64,000 nt of DNA, from assembly GCF_037392515.1 (NCBI RefSeq), contig NW_027133912.1, positions 111,382-175,381 of the forward strand, written 5' to 3'. The stretch comes from Haliotis asinina (taxonomy: Eukaryota; Mollusca; Gastropoda; Lepetellida; Haliotidae). The notes beneath the pieces are model-generated. The model made no database searches. It was not told where the DNA came from and was given only the letters and a program-made list of their open reading frames with translations. The translations under genes were made by a program, and so were the position numbers. Shown piece by piece: positions 33,997 through 45,884 of this stretch (within the stretch, counting starts at the first letter, position 1; the number at the start of each line of letters is the position of its first letter).

Positions 33997-34082
33997 TTAG
34001 AAAGTGGTCAAATGCAACATATGTCATATTTGGGATTTCACTTTCTTAGTAAAGTACAAATTCTAGTACTTTTTCCGGTTGA

Positions 34083-34175
34083 GTCCCATCCGGGATTCGA
34101 ACCCGCACCCTCAGAGTCAGGCACCTAATCGCCAGCACACAAAGTCAGCCGCCTAGCCCGCTCAGCCACCACGAC
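34083..34175 (-). mobile_element. tRNA-derived SINE head (93 bp)
   Basis: Minus strand shows a Pol III A box TGGCTGAGCGG (34,158-34,168) and B box GGTTCGAATCC (34,093-34,103) at tRNA-like spacing for a long-variable-arm (Leu/Ser-like) tRNA. The acceptor and anticodon stems do not pair properly, so a SINE head fits better than a working tRNA gene. The body probably extends toward about 34,010. Copies at 54,526-54,618 (minus) and 62,753-62,845 (plus). Confidence 0.75.
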
Positions 34176-34599
34176 TTCCACTTGACTTTCCACTTCCATG
34201 TTGAAAATACAGGCCGTACATTAGGAATACCGCTGCCCCGATATGCAAAGCCTGGTCTATGTTTTCCTGATGGGACGGGTTCCTCGTGGCCAGGCGTGAT
34301 GGCCTTGCGGCCACGAGTAGCATCTGCCTGATCCTGTCAAACAAATCAGGGGGACTGGGCGTGAACAAAAAAGCTGGCTGCCATCAAAAGACACCTCTTT
34401 TTAGTTTTCTGCCTGCTCGTTGAATAGTTGAATTCCGCGGGTCCCCCATATTATAAACGTACAAAAACAGGCATTTAAGGATGAGGGAGAGGCAACACAA
34501 TTTACCCCATACTTTATAGGGAATACTGATCGTCGGGGATCGTTGAGTGAATGCGTCGTCGAGGATATCAACCATGCGGTGAGTGTTTGAGGAAGCCAT
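34162..34599 (-). pseudogene. Unknown ORF with hydrophobic segment, one in-frame TGA
   Basis: ATG at 34,599 in a good context (ACCATGG) gives 71 codons with a hydrophobic stretch (KLCCLSLILKCLFLYVYNMG), then a TGA, then about 73 more codons in the same frame that end inside the SINE head (SGKSSGSRGG then stop). The SINE therefore appears to have landed in this gene. No family recognised. Copies at 54,605-55,042 (minus) and 62,329-62,766 (plus). Confidence 0.4.
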
Positions 34600-35262
34600 G
34601 GTATAAGTAAAGATTTACTAGGGTTACCAAATTGAACCAATCCACTATATGGAAAACAATAGCCCAATGACGGACAATTATCAAGAAACACGCTGGGTTA
34701 CTTTTACGATAATAGACAATGTGGAGTTGAACAAATATAATATAACTATGGAAAATAACTTACTCACTCCTACCAAGCAAACCAACTTCGCAAACACCTT
34801 CTACTAATAATAATTCCTAACGACTGTTTCAGTTGCAGGGGTAACACACTTGCCGAACTCTGAAATTGTGAAGCGCCGACTTGTGAGAACAATTGATAGG
34901 CACTACCACGATACTCCGTCAAGATCAGCGGCCAATACAATGACTCCCGACACAGATTTGCCAGTAAAACCTCCACTAGGATATGTTTCCCTGCATTCTC
35001 ACTATTTTAACTAGCACGGGCCAGTATCGGCCATGTATTCCTTCACGTAGTGTAGGATATGTGTGCACGTTGTAGGTGTGTGTATGCGTGGTATTACTGA
35101 GTGAGATATGCTTGCGTACCAAGACTGTATTTGTAGGTGAGGTGTTATGGTTGTAGCCGCAGGAGTGGCGTATGTGTTGACGACATGTTGTTGTAACAGG
35201 ATTTGTGGTGCTTGTTGATGTCATGTGATCGTCGCATGCGTTGTGTATCCCTGTGACAGCCC
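34600..35262. other. No gene recognised
   Basis: Contains the hAT target site in its empty form (ATGGAAAA at 34,748-34,755) and the end of block homology at 34,858. From 34,859 to 36,986 the sequence is single-copy here. Confidence 0.6.
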
Positions 35263-35940
35263 CTAAACACTAAGAGACGGATAGAGTCCCCCCAGCATTC
35301 TGTTAGTGGACTGGTCAACCCTGGTAGCCTGAGGGGGCTTTGGCGTGCTAGCTGTAACCGGATAAGCTGTGCGAAATTGCACTAAATACAAAAACAACAG
35401 GTATTTACCTTGTAGAACGTGGTACAGACGCCCGGTCACATATCGGGGAACGGTTAATACCACTGGTAGAGATACTTGGGTATCAGTAAGTGTATTGCAT
35501 AGCAATATATTGTCTGTGGGCCATTTAATGTGTACTTCTGATGTGAGCCAGCGGTGCTTGATCTGCATGTTATCTGGGATATATTGTGGTTGAGATAGTG
35601 CCAGGACTGTAGGTGGGGCATCGACCCGTAAAAGGCTGATTCGGATATTGCACTGAGGGGACGAAAAACTTAAAAACAGGGTGGTAGAGGCGTCAGTTTG
35701 GACCTTATAAAAGTATATGGCCACAGCAAAAAAAGGATAACCACAAATAAGAGGACTATCATTTCGTGGTTTCGTGGTTTTAAAACTGGAAGCGACCGAC
35801 AGAGCTGGGGTGGTAGAAGGTCCTCCCGTAGTAGTCGGTGGCGTCCATATCAAAAGGCCCTTAGTAGTGTTCATGCTTGTTGTCATCCCTGTTGTCGTGG
35901 CTAGGGCCGAGCGCATTAATAACTGACTGGATGGCAGCAA
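35263..35940 (-). CDS. Hypothetical ORF overlapping the envelope-like tail
   Basis: Open for about 225 codons with a first ATG near 35,913; the start overlaps the anchor/tail coding region in a different frame. The N-terminal part is Thr/Pro-rich (TTTGMTTSMNTTKG; TPPTTTGGPSTTPALS), like a mucin stalk; the rest is unremarkable. No family recognised. It may be an overlapping accessory gene of element E or a chance frame. Confidence 0.3.
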   Translation of the reverse strand: MLPSSQLLMRSALATTTGMTTSMNTTKGLLIWTPPTTTGGPSTTPALSVASSFKTTKPRNDSPLICGYPFFAVAIYFYKVQTDASTTLFLSFSSPQCNIRISLLRVDAPPTVLALSQPQYIPDNMQIKHRWLTSEVHIKWPTDNILLCNTLTDTQVSLPVVLTVPRYVTGRLYHVLQGKYLLFLYLVQFRTAYPVTASTPKPPQATRVDQSTNRMLGGLYPSLSV

Positions 35941-36960
35941 TGCGACGGTTGGTGAAGAATATTAGTAGCGCTAGAACATCCATGACACCCCACATGGCGA
36001 AAGTCGAATATGCCACCGAACTAAACCAGTCAGTGTTCCCCTCTGAGTTGGTTAGTGCCTTCTTATATACTGGGTCAGTGGGGTCGGTGTAGATTATTTC
36101 GTTCACTTTGGCCTTAGTCACTGCATGACGGAGAGTTTTTTATCAGTTTGGATGAGTTTTGTGAAAGACGCATTAGCCATTGGAATTGTGCTGATTTATA
36201 TTGTACCGATTCGTCTGCGAGGAGCGTCAGTAGCCGATTTAATATGTCCTGGGTTGAAAAGAAATGTCGTAATAAGGTCACATTTAAGGTATAGTTAAGG
36301 GAAGACGTATCGCTAGCTTGTCGGCAACCGGTAAGCCAGGGAGGTAGCCTCATACCTTCGGCCTGAATCGAACAGGAACAATAGATAGGTGCTATACAAA
36401 AGTTACAGCCTGGCTGTATGTTTGTTGAATTCGGGCATGTGTAGATAACCTCCGAAACCTGTATCAATAGTAATTGGTTGGGACCCAGTTCGTATAACTG
36501 AGGTTGGGCACTGTCGGGTACGAAATGAAAATTACACCATTCAGCCAAATTGATGTCGTTCAGCCAAATGGCCAGCGTACAAGAATGGTTGTCAAAGCTT
36601 CTTTCGGCCAGTAATTTTGTACAGTGTGTGTGTGTTGAACGAACACAAGACTCAAACTCTTGTCTCGTAAACTCGACGAAATATTTTTCCTTACGGGAGA
36701 TAGCTATATAAGGAGCCAGGTTCCGGACTATAGTGGTGTCAGTTGACTCCTCGTGTAGGGGAACAGGGACCGTTGTTGATCGATAGAGGGTGACATCGTC
36801 TTTGGCCGGTGTAATGGGGACCAAAAGGCACAGGAAGAGTATATTTCCCTTCCGTCTAGTTTGGACGTGGCCCGAGGTATAGTATGCTCGGGGGTCGTGG
36901 TAAACCAAGTCAAGGTAACTGAAGGCTAGTGGTATTTTGATACGGCTACTGAGGTGCAGT
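35861..36960 (-). pseudogene. Envelope-like glycoprotein ORF (endogenous, broken)
   Basis: Found only once in the window. The minus strand is open without an obvious ATG from about 36,957 to 36,114. It has a signal-peptide-like segment (KGNILFLCLLVPITPA), many Cys, and five N-glycosylation sequons (NHS, NST, NYT, NVT, NSS). It is followed, in another frame from 36,121, by a stretch with a clear membrane anchor (STFAMWGVMDVLALLIFF) and a short cytosolic tail ending at 35,861. The frame break lies at a run of six A near 36,125. Signal-ectodomain-anchor order suggests a retroviral-type envelope or other type I membrane protein; no fusion peptide or furin site is evident. A splice-acceptor-like CTGTCTACACAG lies just upstream. 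Confidence 0.45.
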
Positions 36961-36990
36961 TACTGTGTAGACAGAAGTAGGAGGAGGGTA

Positions 36991-37911
36991 TAGTAGTAAC
37001 TCTGTTAGCTGCCAGGTAGATGACGTTTACCTGACAGAATCCCGCACCTGGGATGGCGTGTCCTTACCCGAACTACGGTATACCCCCGTACTTCGGTCCT
37101 GATGATAGGGGATATGCGAGAGGTACAATGTCAGTACCTGGGGGCCCTTGGAGTTTTACTGTCGTTCCTCCAGCAACCACAAGACGATGATCTTCGTTTA
37201 ATGGTTTATTTAAACTGTGTTGCTGATCAACCCACTCGATGGTCACTCTGTAAGACTTCAGCCGTAAAGCTTCTGTCTTAAGCCAAATGCTGGTGCCTTT
37301 TAAGATAGATTTTTAGACGATTCCTTGTGACCAAACACCAAGAGTGTGAGTGCACCAGACTCCCGACTCTGGACTTTGCTACCGCTTAAAACTGGGTCCC
37401 TACATCACAGCCAACACCCTCTTCTTTTTGCCTATGGGTCAACAACCCCTAACCCTGCATACTTTTTCACTCCCCCCTCCTTATTCCATACCCCCAATAC
37501 CATATTTGTAAGGCTGCAAGGTGGATTCCAAGAAACTCAACGTTTCTACCTTCTAACCATATATGTCTCGTGGAATACTACGAACTGCTGCCGAGGTCCG
37601 CAGACAAGTGGCTCCATCTGGACACTACCGTCACTTTCCCTTTACCTACTCTATCAATCATCTCGACTTGCCCCCAATAAGCTCTGACGACCTACTTTCG
37701 TGCTTATTTCCTCCGCAGCTGATTACCAACCTCTCTTACCCTGTTTATGTTTTCTACCTCACAGGCCTTTATTTATCATTTCCCATTCTAAATATACTAT
37801 TAGAACACCTTGATCACTTATTATTTATAATATCATCCCTAGATCTAAATATTATAACCACAATCATAATTCCTCGGCCATGATTCGCTATTAGTATAAC
37901 AAAATCATAAA
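36991..37911 (-). mobile_element. LTR-E, copy 2 (truncated at its 5' edge)
   Basis: Near-identical to 10,781-11,700; the TGTATCAGAGG start and PPT side are missing here (a junction with AAATCAAAATCAAATC at 37,905-37,925). The minus-strand end reads GTTACTACTA and runs into the envelope-like region at 36,986. Confidence 0.55.
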
Positions 37912-38082
37912 ATCAAAATCAAATCTGATACGATTACTTTAAAGTAGAAAGAGAAACATTCAATAATGCATAAAACTTTAAAACATTTTCTTACAGTTGA
38001 GAGTAGGTATTTTTCAGAAATAAACATTGAAATAAAAAGACGAGTAGATTGGAAGTGAAACAACCATCTTTTTTCATACATA

Positions 38083-38274
38083 CCATCACCTCCTGATATG
38101 ATACTGAAATCTTTTCAGTCCAAATGTTTTAAATTCATATGGAGCAATAAACTGGATAGAGTCAAAAGAGTAGCTCCAAGCATGCCACCAAAGCATGGAG
38201 GACTAAATGTTTCTATTATAAAGGAAATAATTTGTGCTAAAGAAATATCATGGATGAAACGACTATGAGAAGAA
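38083..38274 (+). pseudogene. LINE ORF2 C-terminal fragment, block 2
   Basis: Near-identical copy of 12,089-12,280. Confidence 0.55.
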
Positions 38275-38359
38275 AATGCTAAATGGAGAATACTGTAAGT
38301 GTATTATATAACTTGCAGGTTTTATTTTTGCACTGTTCATGCAAAATATTTTACTGATT

Positions 38360-38634
38360 TTATAACATACTATGAAATTCTGTTACACACATTGTGAAGA
38401 GAATTGGACTAAGAACACAACCTTGCTGGACACCACTAACTGATTTGAGGTAATCACCAATTGACGAATAACTGAGACGAACAGAAGCCAGAATCTTGGA
38501 ATACATATTTCTTAAAGCTGAAAATAATTGACCCCGAATAACTTGTGTAAAAAGCGAATACCACAATAATGTTCTATTGACTGAATCAAAGGCCTTTAGA
38601 AAATCAACAAATAAGCAATAAAAACGAGCATCTG
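38360..38634 (-). pseudogene. LINE reverse transcriptase fragment, block 2
   Basis: Copy of 12,366-12,640 differing by a few substitutions (for example R/Q in the VIRG-LFSAL segment). Confidence 0.7.
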
Positions 38635-39511
38635 GATCTTATCATAAGACTTATATCGTGGCATGGTACAAAGTCAATAATGTGTTTAGTGTCGCCATTT
38701 ATCATCATTTTACTGGCAGGTCATTAGTAAAACAATTAAGCTTTTGTTGCCAAATTCCACTGTAGACAACTTGAATGTGTTGTCTAAGAGAGTAAGAGGG
38801 CTGACCATTAGACAACTAACACAGTGTTGCATCTGGACTGTGTAATTGCGTAATTCACTCAGTTTCAGTTAAACAAAACACTATTTTAGTTTTTGATGCA
38901 TCACACGTCAAGCAAAATTAATCTTATGTAGGCAGATTTGTACTAATGAAGTGTAAACTTTATATTTATTATGACCAGTAAATATGGTTAAATTTAGTAT
39001 CGAATATTTGAAATGAAAGACAAACAAATTTAGGAAAAAACCATTGCTTGAAATAAATACAACCTAATACATATCAAGAAGTAATAGTTGTTTTGTTTGG
39101 CTGTCAGATATCATACTGTGTGAGCCAACCAATGACTTTGATCAGAACTAATGGCGTTCTCAAGCATGGTGGTCATGGGTCAGCATAGTTAAAAATATTA
39201 CAGAAAGTTTCAATAAGTGGAACTTTGAATGTTTTCTCAATAACAGTGATGTGTGAGCCTTAGAAACGATGCATTACTGAATCTTTCACAAAACATTATG
39301 TAAGTTGAAATGCTGATATGAATGCCAGCGTGTGCCGATCGAAAATGGAAGTGTGAAAGATTGCGAGGTAGTAAATGCTCCAAGTCTGTTTTCGTTAAGA
39401 TTCTTACAACTCGCTATATACCCATATTTGAAAAGGTGATGAGTTGCATAACTCACATTTGTTAATTCTTTGATGCAATACTGCTCATATATATGTGTTA
39501 TTCTACATGCA

Positions 39512-39733
39512 ATCATCACAGCTCATTGGAAAACACATCCTGTCTGCTATAATCACAGCTCTTTGGACAACACATCCTCTCTGCTATAATCACAGCTCAT
39601 TGGACAACACATCCTCTCTGCTATAATCACAGCTCATTTGACAACACATCCTCTCTGCTATAATCACAGCTCATTTGATAACACATCCTATCTGCTATAA
39701 TCACAGGTCATTAGGCAACACATCCTGTCTGTT
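39512..39733. repeat. 37-bp tandem repeat, block 2
   Basis: Same unit and unit number as 13,518-13,739. Confidence 0.85.
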
Positions 39734-40173
39734 ACAGACCATTGTTACAGACCACTGATAATTGTCACCATCAGGGTCTCCTCACTTTGCCACCACCTAT
39801 TGCTTTCAATTTTGGATGCACTCAAGCATGTTGATTAAGGGAACAATAGGACACATTGGGGTCGTCTAAAAGTTTTATTCCCTCACTGCCACCTGTTTTG
39901 CCATGAGTTTGTCGATCTTGGTAAATCATGTAAATCAGGCAATGAAAAAGTACAGAAATACATTTCATAAATTCATTTGCATTCATTTTCACAACAAACA
40001 ATTCACAGACATATTCAACATGATATAGTTCTTTGTTTAGCACTAATAGTCATGACAAGAAGTACATTTCAAAAATTTATTTGGTTTCATTTAACAAATA
40101 ATCTAACACTAATACAATTAACAGACATATGTATTGTACATATCACAGAGCACTTTCATTGTTTTGAACTAAC

Positions 40174-41170
40174 AGTCAGGAGTCAGTTTAACACATTTTC
40201 CTCACAGGCCAATGACATGGGACACAGAGTCTGCATATTCAACTGGAGTTTTCGCACCAGATACAAGAGAGACGTTGGTCTAGTTCTAGGTACTCTCTGG
40301 ATGGTGCTGATGAATTTGTACAAGTTGGGATGTACAAGACCAGTTTTGTTCATCTTAGCATGCCAGCCCTCCTCATGGTTCGTTGTTCTGAAACCGTCGT
40401 TGTCGAAGTGGTTCCATGTAGGAAGGCCTGGCTTCTCCACCCAGTTCTCAGTCACACAGTCTGCGAATCTCTTCACATCAGGATTGTCAAGATCAACGTC
40501 TTCAAGTGCATTCTGTCACACATTGTTGATGTCACACAGTTGTAGCAGAGGCATGGCACAGGCACGACTGATGAGATGGTTTACAAATGGATCAGTGGAG
40601 ACACTTGCCTGAAGACCAAATCGCTAGGCACTTCTACATATGGCCTGTCTATAGTGAAACAAACAGCCTTTCAGTTGACACTGGAACACATCAAGAGCAG
40701 CTTGTTGTGCAGCAATCTCAAAGTCAGTAACAATAAAAGTGGGTTGCAATTGAAATTCATGTTAGAGTTCTTTTGTTTTACAACATCAAACAATGTCCTA
40801 TAGGTGGATTGGTTCTTATCAGGCAACAAAGCAAATACAAGGGGAAGCATTTTCCCGTTAACAAGGACAAGGAAAGTATACAGTTGATGAAACAATTTTG
40901 GACAAAAGTTGAAAGTGCCATCAGCAAATATGGTGTCAGCTGATGTGAGGTATTGCAGGTTGATCTGGTAGAGAAGATCAGCATGTTGTCTTCGGAGTGA
41001 AGCAGGAATTGGTTGCCACTGCAGGTCTTGGCGTAGAGTTCAGGAAGATCGATGTCAGAGCATTGGCGTGGTAGAGGTGGTAGTTCTTTCGCTCTTGAAT
41101 GGTAGAGACTGGACTGGGTGCTGTAGAAGGTCGGAGCAGATAATGTTATGTCAACCTCAGCGGACCACAA
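40174..41170 (-). pseudogene. MULE transposase remnant, block 2
   Basis: Copy of 14,180-15,160 with the same disruptions plus a ~16-bp insertion near 40,520 (a short tandem duplication around GTCACACA). Confidence 0.7.
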
Positions 41171-41245
41171 ACCTCGAATGAGAAAATTTAGATGTTAAAT
41201 CTGCATATCGTTTCTGATTCACATGCACAAAATATGTATGCTAAT

Positions 41246-42079
41246 ATTATTTATATATTTTACGTTCTATTAGGTAAGAAATCAAGCATGTTTACATACA
41301 TATAGTGTTGTATGAGTAGGTAGCCTGTATGGCGTTTGTTTAGTGAGCTGTGTATAATTGGCCGGGCGTGGACGTCAGAGGAGACAGCCGGGCATCGGTT
41401 TGTGGTACCATTATGGGATTAAGAGGTTGTTTAGAGGAGAGGCAATATGGAGGGTTTGTTATGGTGTGGTACTGTTAGATTTTGTGGGCTAGATTGGAAT
41501 TTGTGATGAAAGTAGCTATGGCCTGTAAGATAGATAGTTTTGGTATTTAGGGAATTTAGTAGAAGCTGAATGTTATTTTGCTATCTGGCTGGTAGAGAGT
41601 TTTGTAACTGAATGATGTTTGAGTGTTTTAAGTGGCATTGAGTGAATACGTGTGTTATTGTTTCTTGGGTTTTGCAATGTGATCAAAGTCCATCTGGGTG
41701 TCTGTTTTGTGTGAAAAGATTGTGATTGAAGTTTGTGTTGCCTGTGATGAGTCGTGTGATGAAAATGTCCACGTGGGATGAGTCTGAAAATATGGGTGTT
41801 TTGGTGATGGGCTATGTGATGATGCTTTTAACCAGGATGGACTTGCTTGTGTTTACGTTGTGTTTGAAGTTAAGTGTACATATGTTGGTTTTTATGAGCT
41901 GTTTAATTTCTGATTTAGATGTGCGGAGATGGATGGCTGGGGATGGGTGAGTAGTTGCTAACTTTGCTGCTGTATCTTCTGGGTTGTTGTGTGTGTGCAG
42001 GGATCCATAAGAGAGTGATGTTTTTGTTTAGTTGTTTCAGTGAGTGTATTTGGAGGGTAATGTTGTGTATAAGGTCTGG
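41246..42079 (-). pseudogene. Probable LINE 3' region, block 2
   Basis: Near-identical copy of 15,240-16,075. Confidence 0.4.
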
Positions 42080-42086
42080 TTTTTCG

Positions 42087-42303
42087 GCCCTGATTCGCTA
42101 TTAGTATAACAAATCATAATTCCATGCCTCTGATACATTCCCCCCTCTGACGAAGAGTGTGACCCCACACACTAAAAAACTGTGATGTCGAGACCCAAGC
42201 CTTTGTCAGCGATCCTGCTAGTTTGGCATCTGCCTATTTTTGTTGTGACCATGGAGTCAATTGCTCGCAACCATATAATACAGGTTACAACATTATGAAC
42301 CAA
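42087..42303 (-). repeat. LTR-E/PPT junction repeat, block 2
   Basis: Copy of 16,083-16,312 in block 2, with the same C6 polypyrimidine (PPT on the minus strand). Confidence 0.75.
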
Positions 42304-42576
42304 CATGGGAGTATATACCCTCTAATTATTTAGGTAAACACAAAAACTGACATGTCAGGGTTAATTTGATACAAGTACGATGTATATATGGTTGTAACAA
42401 TATCTAAGTATTTATTTGTTTGGCTTCCCTCGACTGCGTAGTTGGGTGGATGTACTGTGGGCTTTGTTTTTGTTTTATTTTGTACTGATGGCCCAGCATC
42501 CCTATTTTGCAGATGCCCCCAGTTAGTTCCCGAAGTCTGTCCACACTTGCGTAAATGAGAGTCAGTCCCAGAAGTC
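42304..42576 (-). other. Element E segment present only in block 2
   Basis: About 270 bp between the unknown ORF and the PPT repeat. Block 1 has lost it (junction near 16,311). No coding features seen. Confidence 0.6.
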
Positions 42577-43332
42577 GCGGCTTTGTCGGGGGTTAAATAA
42601 TTTTAATTTTGTGGTCAGTCGGTCAATGGCATACAGAGCCATCCACCCCTTGACCTTTGAGACGAGACCTTCGGGTAGGTCAGGTGATGCTGACATCTTC
42701 CCTAAATACAAATAGATAGCTGACTCTTCAGTGACAGTTTTAATCCTTTGTGTGCGGAAGTAATGTATTAACGTAATGACGTCATACTGGTCAAGAAAGT
42801 TGCTGGGAGGGAACAACACCGGATGCTTTTTCAGGTTGGGCGAAATGTCGCCTAATACATTAATGACAGAGCCCTCATATGGGACTTCACAATCCGGACA
42901 CTGTTTGGTATCCAACCAACATGGTAGTCCTGAGAGTGGCAGACCCCTGTCCAGGTAGGTCTCCAGCCCGTTGTTTCAGGGTACAACCAGGCGTACGCAT
43001 GTTTGCTCCCCTGGTTCCATGTCTCCCTGAGATACCTGGCGGAATTCACACCCTGCGATTTTTAAAAGTGTGGCCACACACTCTGTATGTTGAATACGAC
43101 GACACCATTTACAGAAGGTTACAGGCGGGAATTTCTTACGGCCATCACGGATTGGAAATATTCCCTGGGTGTAAAGGGGACAGTACCCCAGAGTCTCCTC
43201 TGCGAACACGAATCCCGTCCTAGTAGGTTTGAAGCGGGATGCCGCTTGATTTATATAATTCGTTACCTCCTCCAATTGTGTATGGTAGAGGGCTGACCAA
43301 ACCCTAGACCTCGGAATAGGTAGGTGTAAGTC
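42562..43332 (-). pseudogene. Unknown Cys-rich ORF of element E, block 2
   Basis: Copy of 16,284-17,063 with the same in-frame TGA and a complete C-terminus. Confidence 0.45.
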
Positions 43333-43496
43333 TGTGGGTACAGAGCTCTCGAGAACATGACCGACCACGATGACAGCGGGTACAAGACCGTTTATTACCT
43401 GATCGGATAACAACAGGAAACTTACACAAGGGAGATAACTCGGGCTGGCTATCATTTGATTATCGCTAAAGCCCACGCCTATATACAATCATAACA
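43333..43496 (-). mobile_element. Gypsy A 3' LTR, block 2 (164 bp)
   Basis: Same as 17,064-17,230 with a 3-bp deletion; PPT at 43,497-43,507. Confidence 0.75.
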
Positions 43497-43574
43497 TTCC
43501 TCCCCCTAGCTTATTCTAATATGGACAATAGAATATTCCTATCAGATATGATCCTTTATAGTAATTACTTTACT

Positions 43575-45026
43575 TCAGAAATTAATCTTACAATTATCAA
43601 TCAGCATATTAACACTCTTGAACAATAATAATTCAAGTCTCTGGGGTGCTTGTCTTTGACGAACAGGATAACGTCTCGACTTGACTGCAACAACATCATC
43701 TCTGGCAGTCTCTAGACTAGAATTCGACATAGCTGGTTGAACTGGTTCACATGTCAAGTTACTATCATGTGGAGCACTCGTGACGTCTCGGGATTCTGTA
43801 ACATCTGACGTCTCATGTTATGGCAATGAGCAATCTGACACAACAGGCATCTAAACATGTGGCTGAAACATACAACTTTCATTATCAATAAGTTGATCAA
43901 TATGTTTTCTCTTAACAGCACCATTTGGACACAGAATCTTGTATGAAACTGGTCCAGTTTGTTCAAACACTGTACCTGACTCCCACTTCTCCCCCTCTCT
44001 ATAAGACCTGAAGAGGACATGTTGACCTGATGAAAAACTTCGGTTCCTCTCAACATTGACGCTGACTGTTGTTTCTGAACTGTTCTCTGAATATCTGGTT
44101 TGAGCAAATCCAGCCTTGTCTTAAGTCGTCTACCATGCATCAATATTGATGGAGTTTCACCCGTGGTCGTGTGAGGTGTGTTTCGGTATGCCAATAGAAA
44201 ATTTGCTAGCTTGTGCTTGACAGTGACATTTTTCTTCTCAGCTTTCAAGCTGTTCTTGAGACTGTACAAATCTTTCAGCTAAGCCATTAGTGGATGGATT
44301 GTATGGTGCGGAAAGTGTATGCTTGATTCCATTGGATTTGGTGAATTTCTGAAACTCTTCTGATGTAAATTGTGGTCCATGGTTGCTCACAATCTGATCT
44401 GGGATGCCATTTCTGCTGAAAATGTCTAGCAAAACCTCAATTGTCCTCTCAGACGTTGTTGACTTCATAATATCTACTTCAGGCCATTTGGAATGTGCAT
44501 CTACAACAACAAAGAACATATGACCCATGAATGGTCCTGCAAAATCAATATGCAGTCTCTGCCATGCTGCTGTTGGGAACACCCAGGGATGGAGTTGAGC
44601 TCACTGTGGATTCTTACTGATTTCACCACATCCCTGACATGTTTTACATAGCCTGCCTATATCTGCATGTATCCCTGGCCACCAAATGTAGCTTCGTGCT
44701 AATGCCTTCATATGACTCATTCCGGAGTGTCCTTCATGAAGTTCATCTAAGCACTTCTCTCGGTACTGTGAAGGTACGACTACTCTCATACCCCACATCA
44801 GACAACCTTGGAATACTGACAGCTCTCTTCTACGACTGAAGTAAGGTTTCAGATCTTCACCAGGGCATACCTCAGTCCATCCTTTCAGCGTTATGTCCAA
44901 CACCTTTGAAAGAACTGGATCACGTCTGGTCCTATTATGAATCTGCTCAGTTGTGACTGGCAATGTATCAATCTGATTTACATACAAGACATCAGTCGAG
45001 TCGGCATCCGAGTTATCATCAGGCAA
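43575..45026 (-). pseudogene. Gypsy A pol: integrase, block 2
   Basis: Copy of 17,309-18,766 with the same stops and Asp loss, plus additional small deletions near 44,040 (4 bp) and 44,262 (2 bp) that shift the frame. Confidence 0.85.
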
Positions 45027-45403
45027 AGGTAATCTTGACAGTCCATCTGCGTTACCATGTAGCGTTGTGTTGCGGTAGCCACTCTAGGTTAACCCTAACC
45101 CTAACCCTAACCCTGAGTTATCATTCGGCAAAGGTAATCTTGACAGTCCATCTGCGTTACCATGTAGCCTTGTGTTGCGGTAGCCACTCTAGGTTAACCC
45201 TAACCCTAACCCTAACCCTGAGTTATCATCCGGCAAAGGTAGTCTTGACAGTCCATCTGCGTTACCATGTAGCCTTGTGTTGCGGTAGCCACTCTAGGTT
45301 AACCCTAACCCTAAGCCTAACCCTGAGTTATCATCCGGCAAGGGTAGTCTTGACAGTCCATCTGCGTTACCATGTAGCCTTGTGTTGCGGTAGCCACTCT
45401 ATG
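45027..45403. repeat. ~105-bp tandem units with telomere-motif linkers, block 2
   Basis: Four gypsy segments and three CCCTAA linkers, one unit more than block 1. Confidence 0.9.
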
Positions 45404-45434
45404 TCGTAGTCATACCCAGCAAGGAATACTGCGT

Positions 45435-45730
45435 ATCTCTGAAGTCAGGGTTAGGGTCAGGGTTAGGGTTATCTCTGAAGTCTGGGTTAGGGTTAGGGTT
45501 ATCTCTGAAGTCAGGGTTAGGGTTAGGGTTATCTCTGAAGTCTGGGTTAGGGTTATCTCTGAAGTCTGGGTTAGGGTTATCTCTGAAGTCAGGGTTAGGG
45601 TTATCTCTGAAGTTAGGGTTAGGGTTATCTCTGAAGTCTGGCTTAGGGTTAGGGTTATCTCTGAAGTCAGGGTCAGGGTTAGGGTTATCTCTGAAGTCTG
45701 GGTTAGGGTTAGGGTTATCTCTGAAGTCTG
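45435..45730. repeat. TTAGGG array, block 2
   Basis: Same structure with about 11 units. Confidence 0.95.
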
Positions 45731-45736
45731 GCAGCT

Positions 45737-45884
45737 GTCATGGCTGGAATGGCTTTCTGTGGTGAAAAGATTGAAATGAGAGGTTGATGATCTGTGACTA
45801 GTGTGAAATGTCTACCATAAAGATACGTATGGAATTTCTTGACTGCCCAGATCTTGCTTTAAGCTGGTGTCTTCCTTTAAGCTA
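45737..45884 (-). pseudogene. Gypsy A RNase H fragment, block 2
   Basis: Copy of 19,498-19,645. Confidence 0.8.

Larger units (their letters stand above)
10777..34858. repeat. Large duplicated block, copy 1
   Basis: Direct-repeat partner of 36,987-58,685. The starts align (GTAGTAACTCTGTTAGCTGCC at both) and the ends align (ACACACTTGCCGAAC). Between them, order and orientation are the same and most stretches are nearly identical. Copy 1 has about 2.1 kb (21,745-23,865) and 3.7 kb (25,590-29,305) that copy 2 lacks; copy 2 has a hAT insertion, about 270 bp at 42,304-42,576 and about 140 bp at 49,125-49,270 that copy 1 lacks. Tandem-array lengths differ as well. Confidence 0.95.

Noticed and set aside
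34083-34175. Functional tRNA-Leu/Ser gene
   Set aside because: A and B boxes are good, but the acceptor and anticodon stems do not pair and no sensible anticodon loop is formed; a SINE head is more likely.
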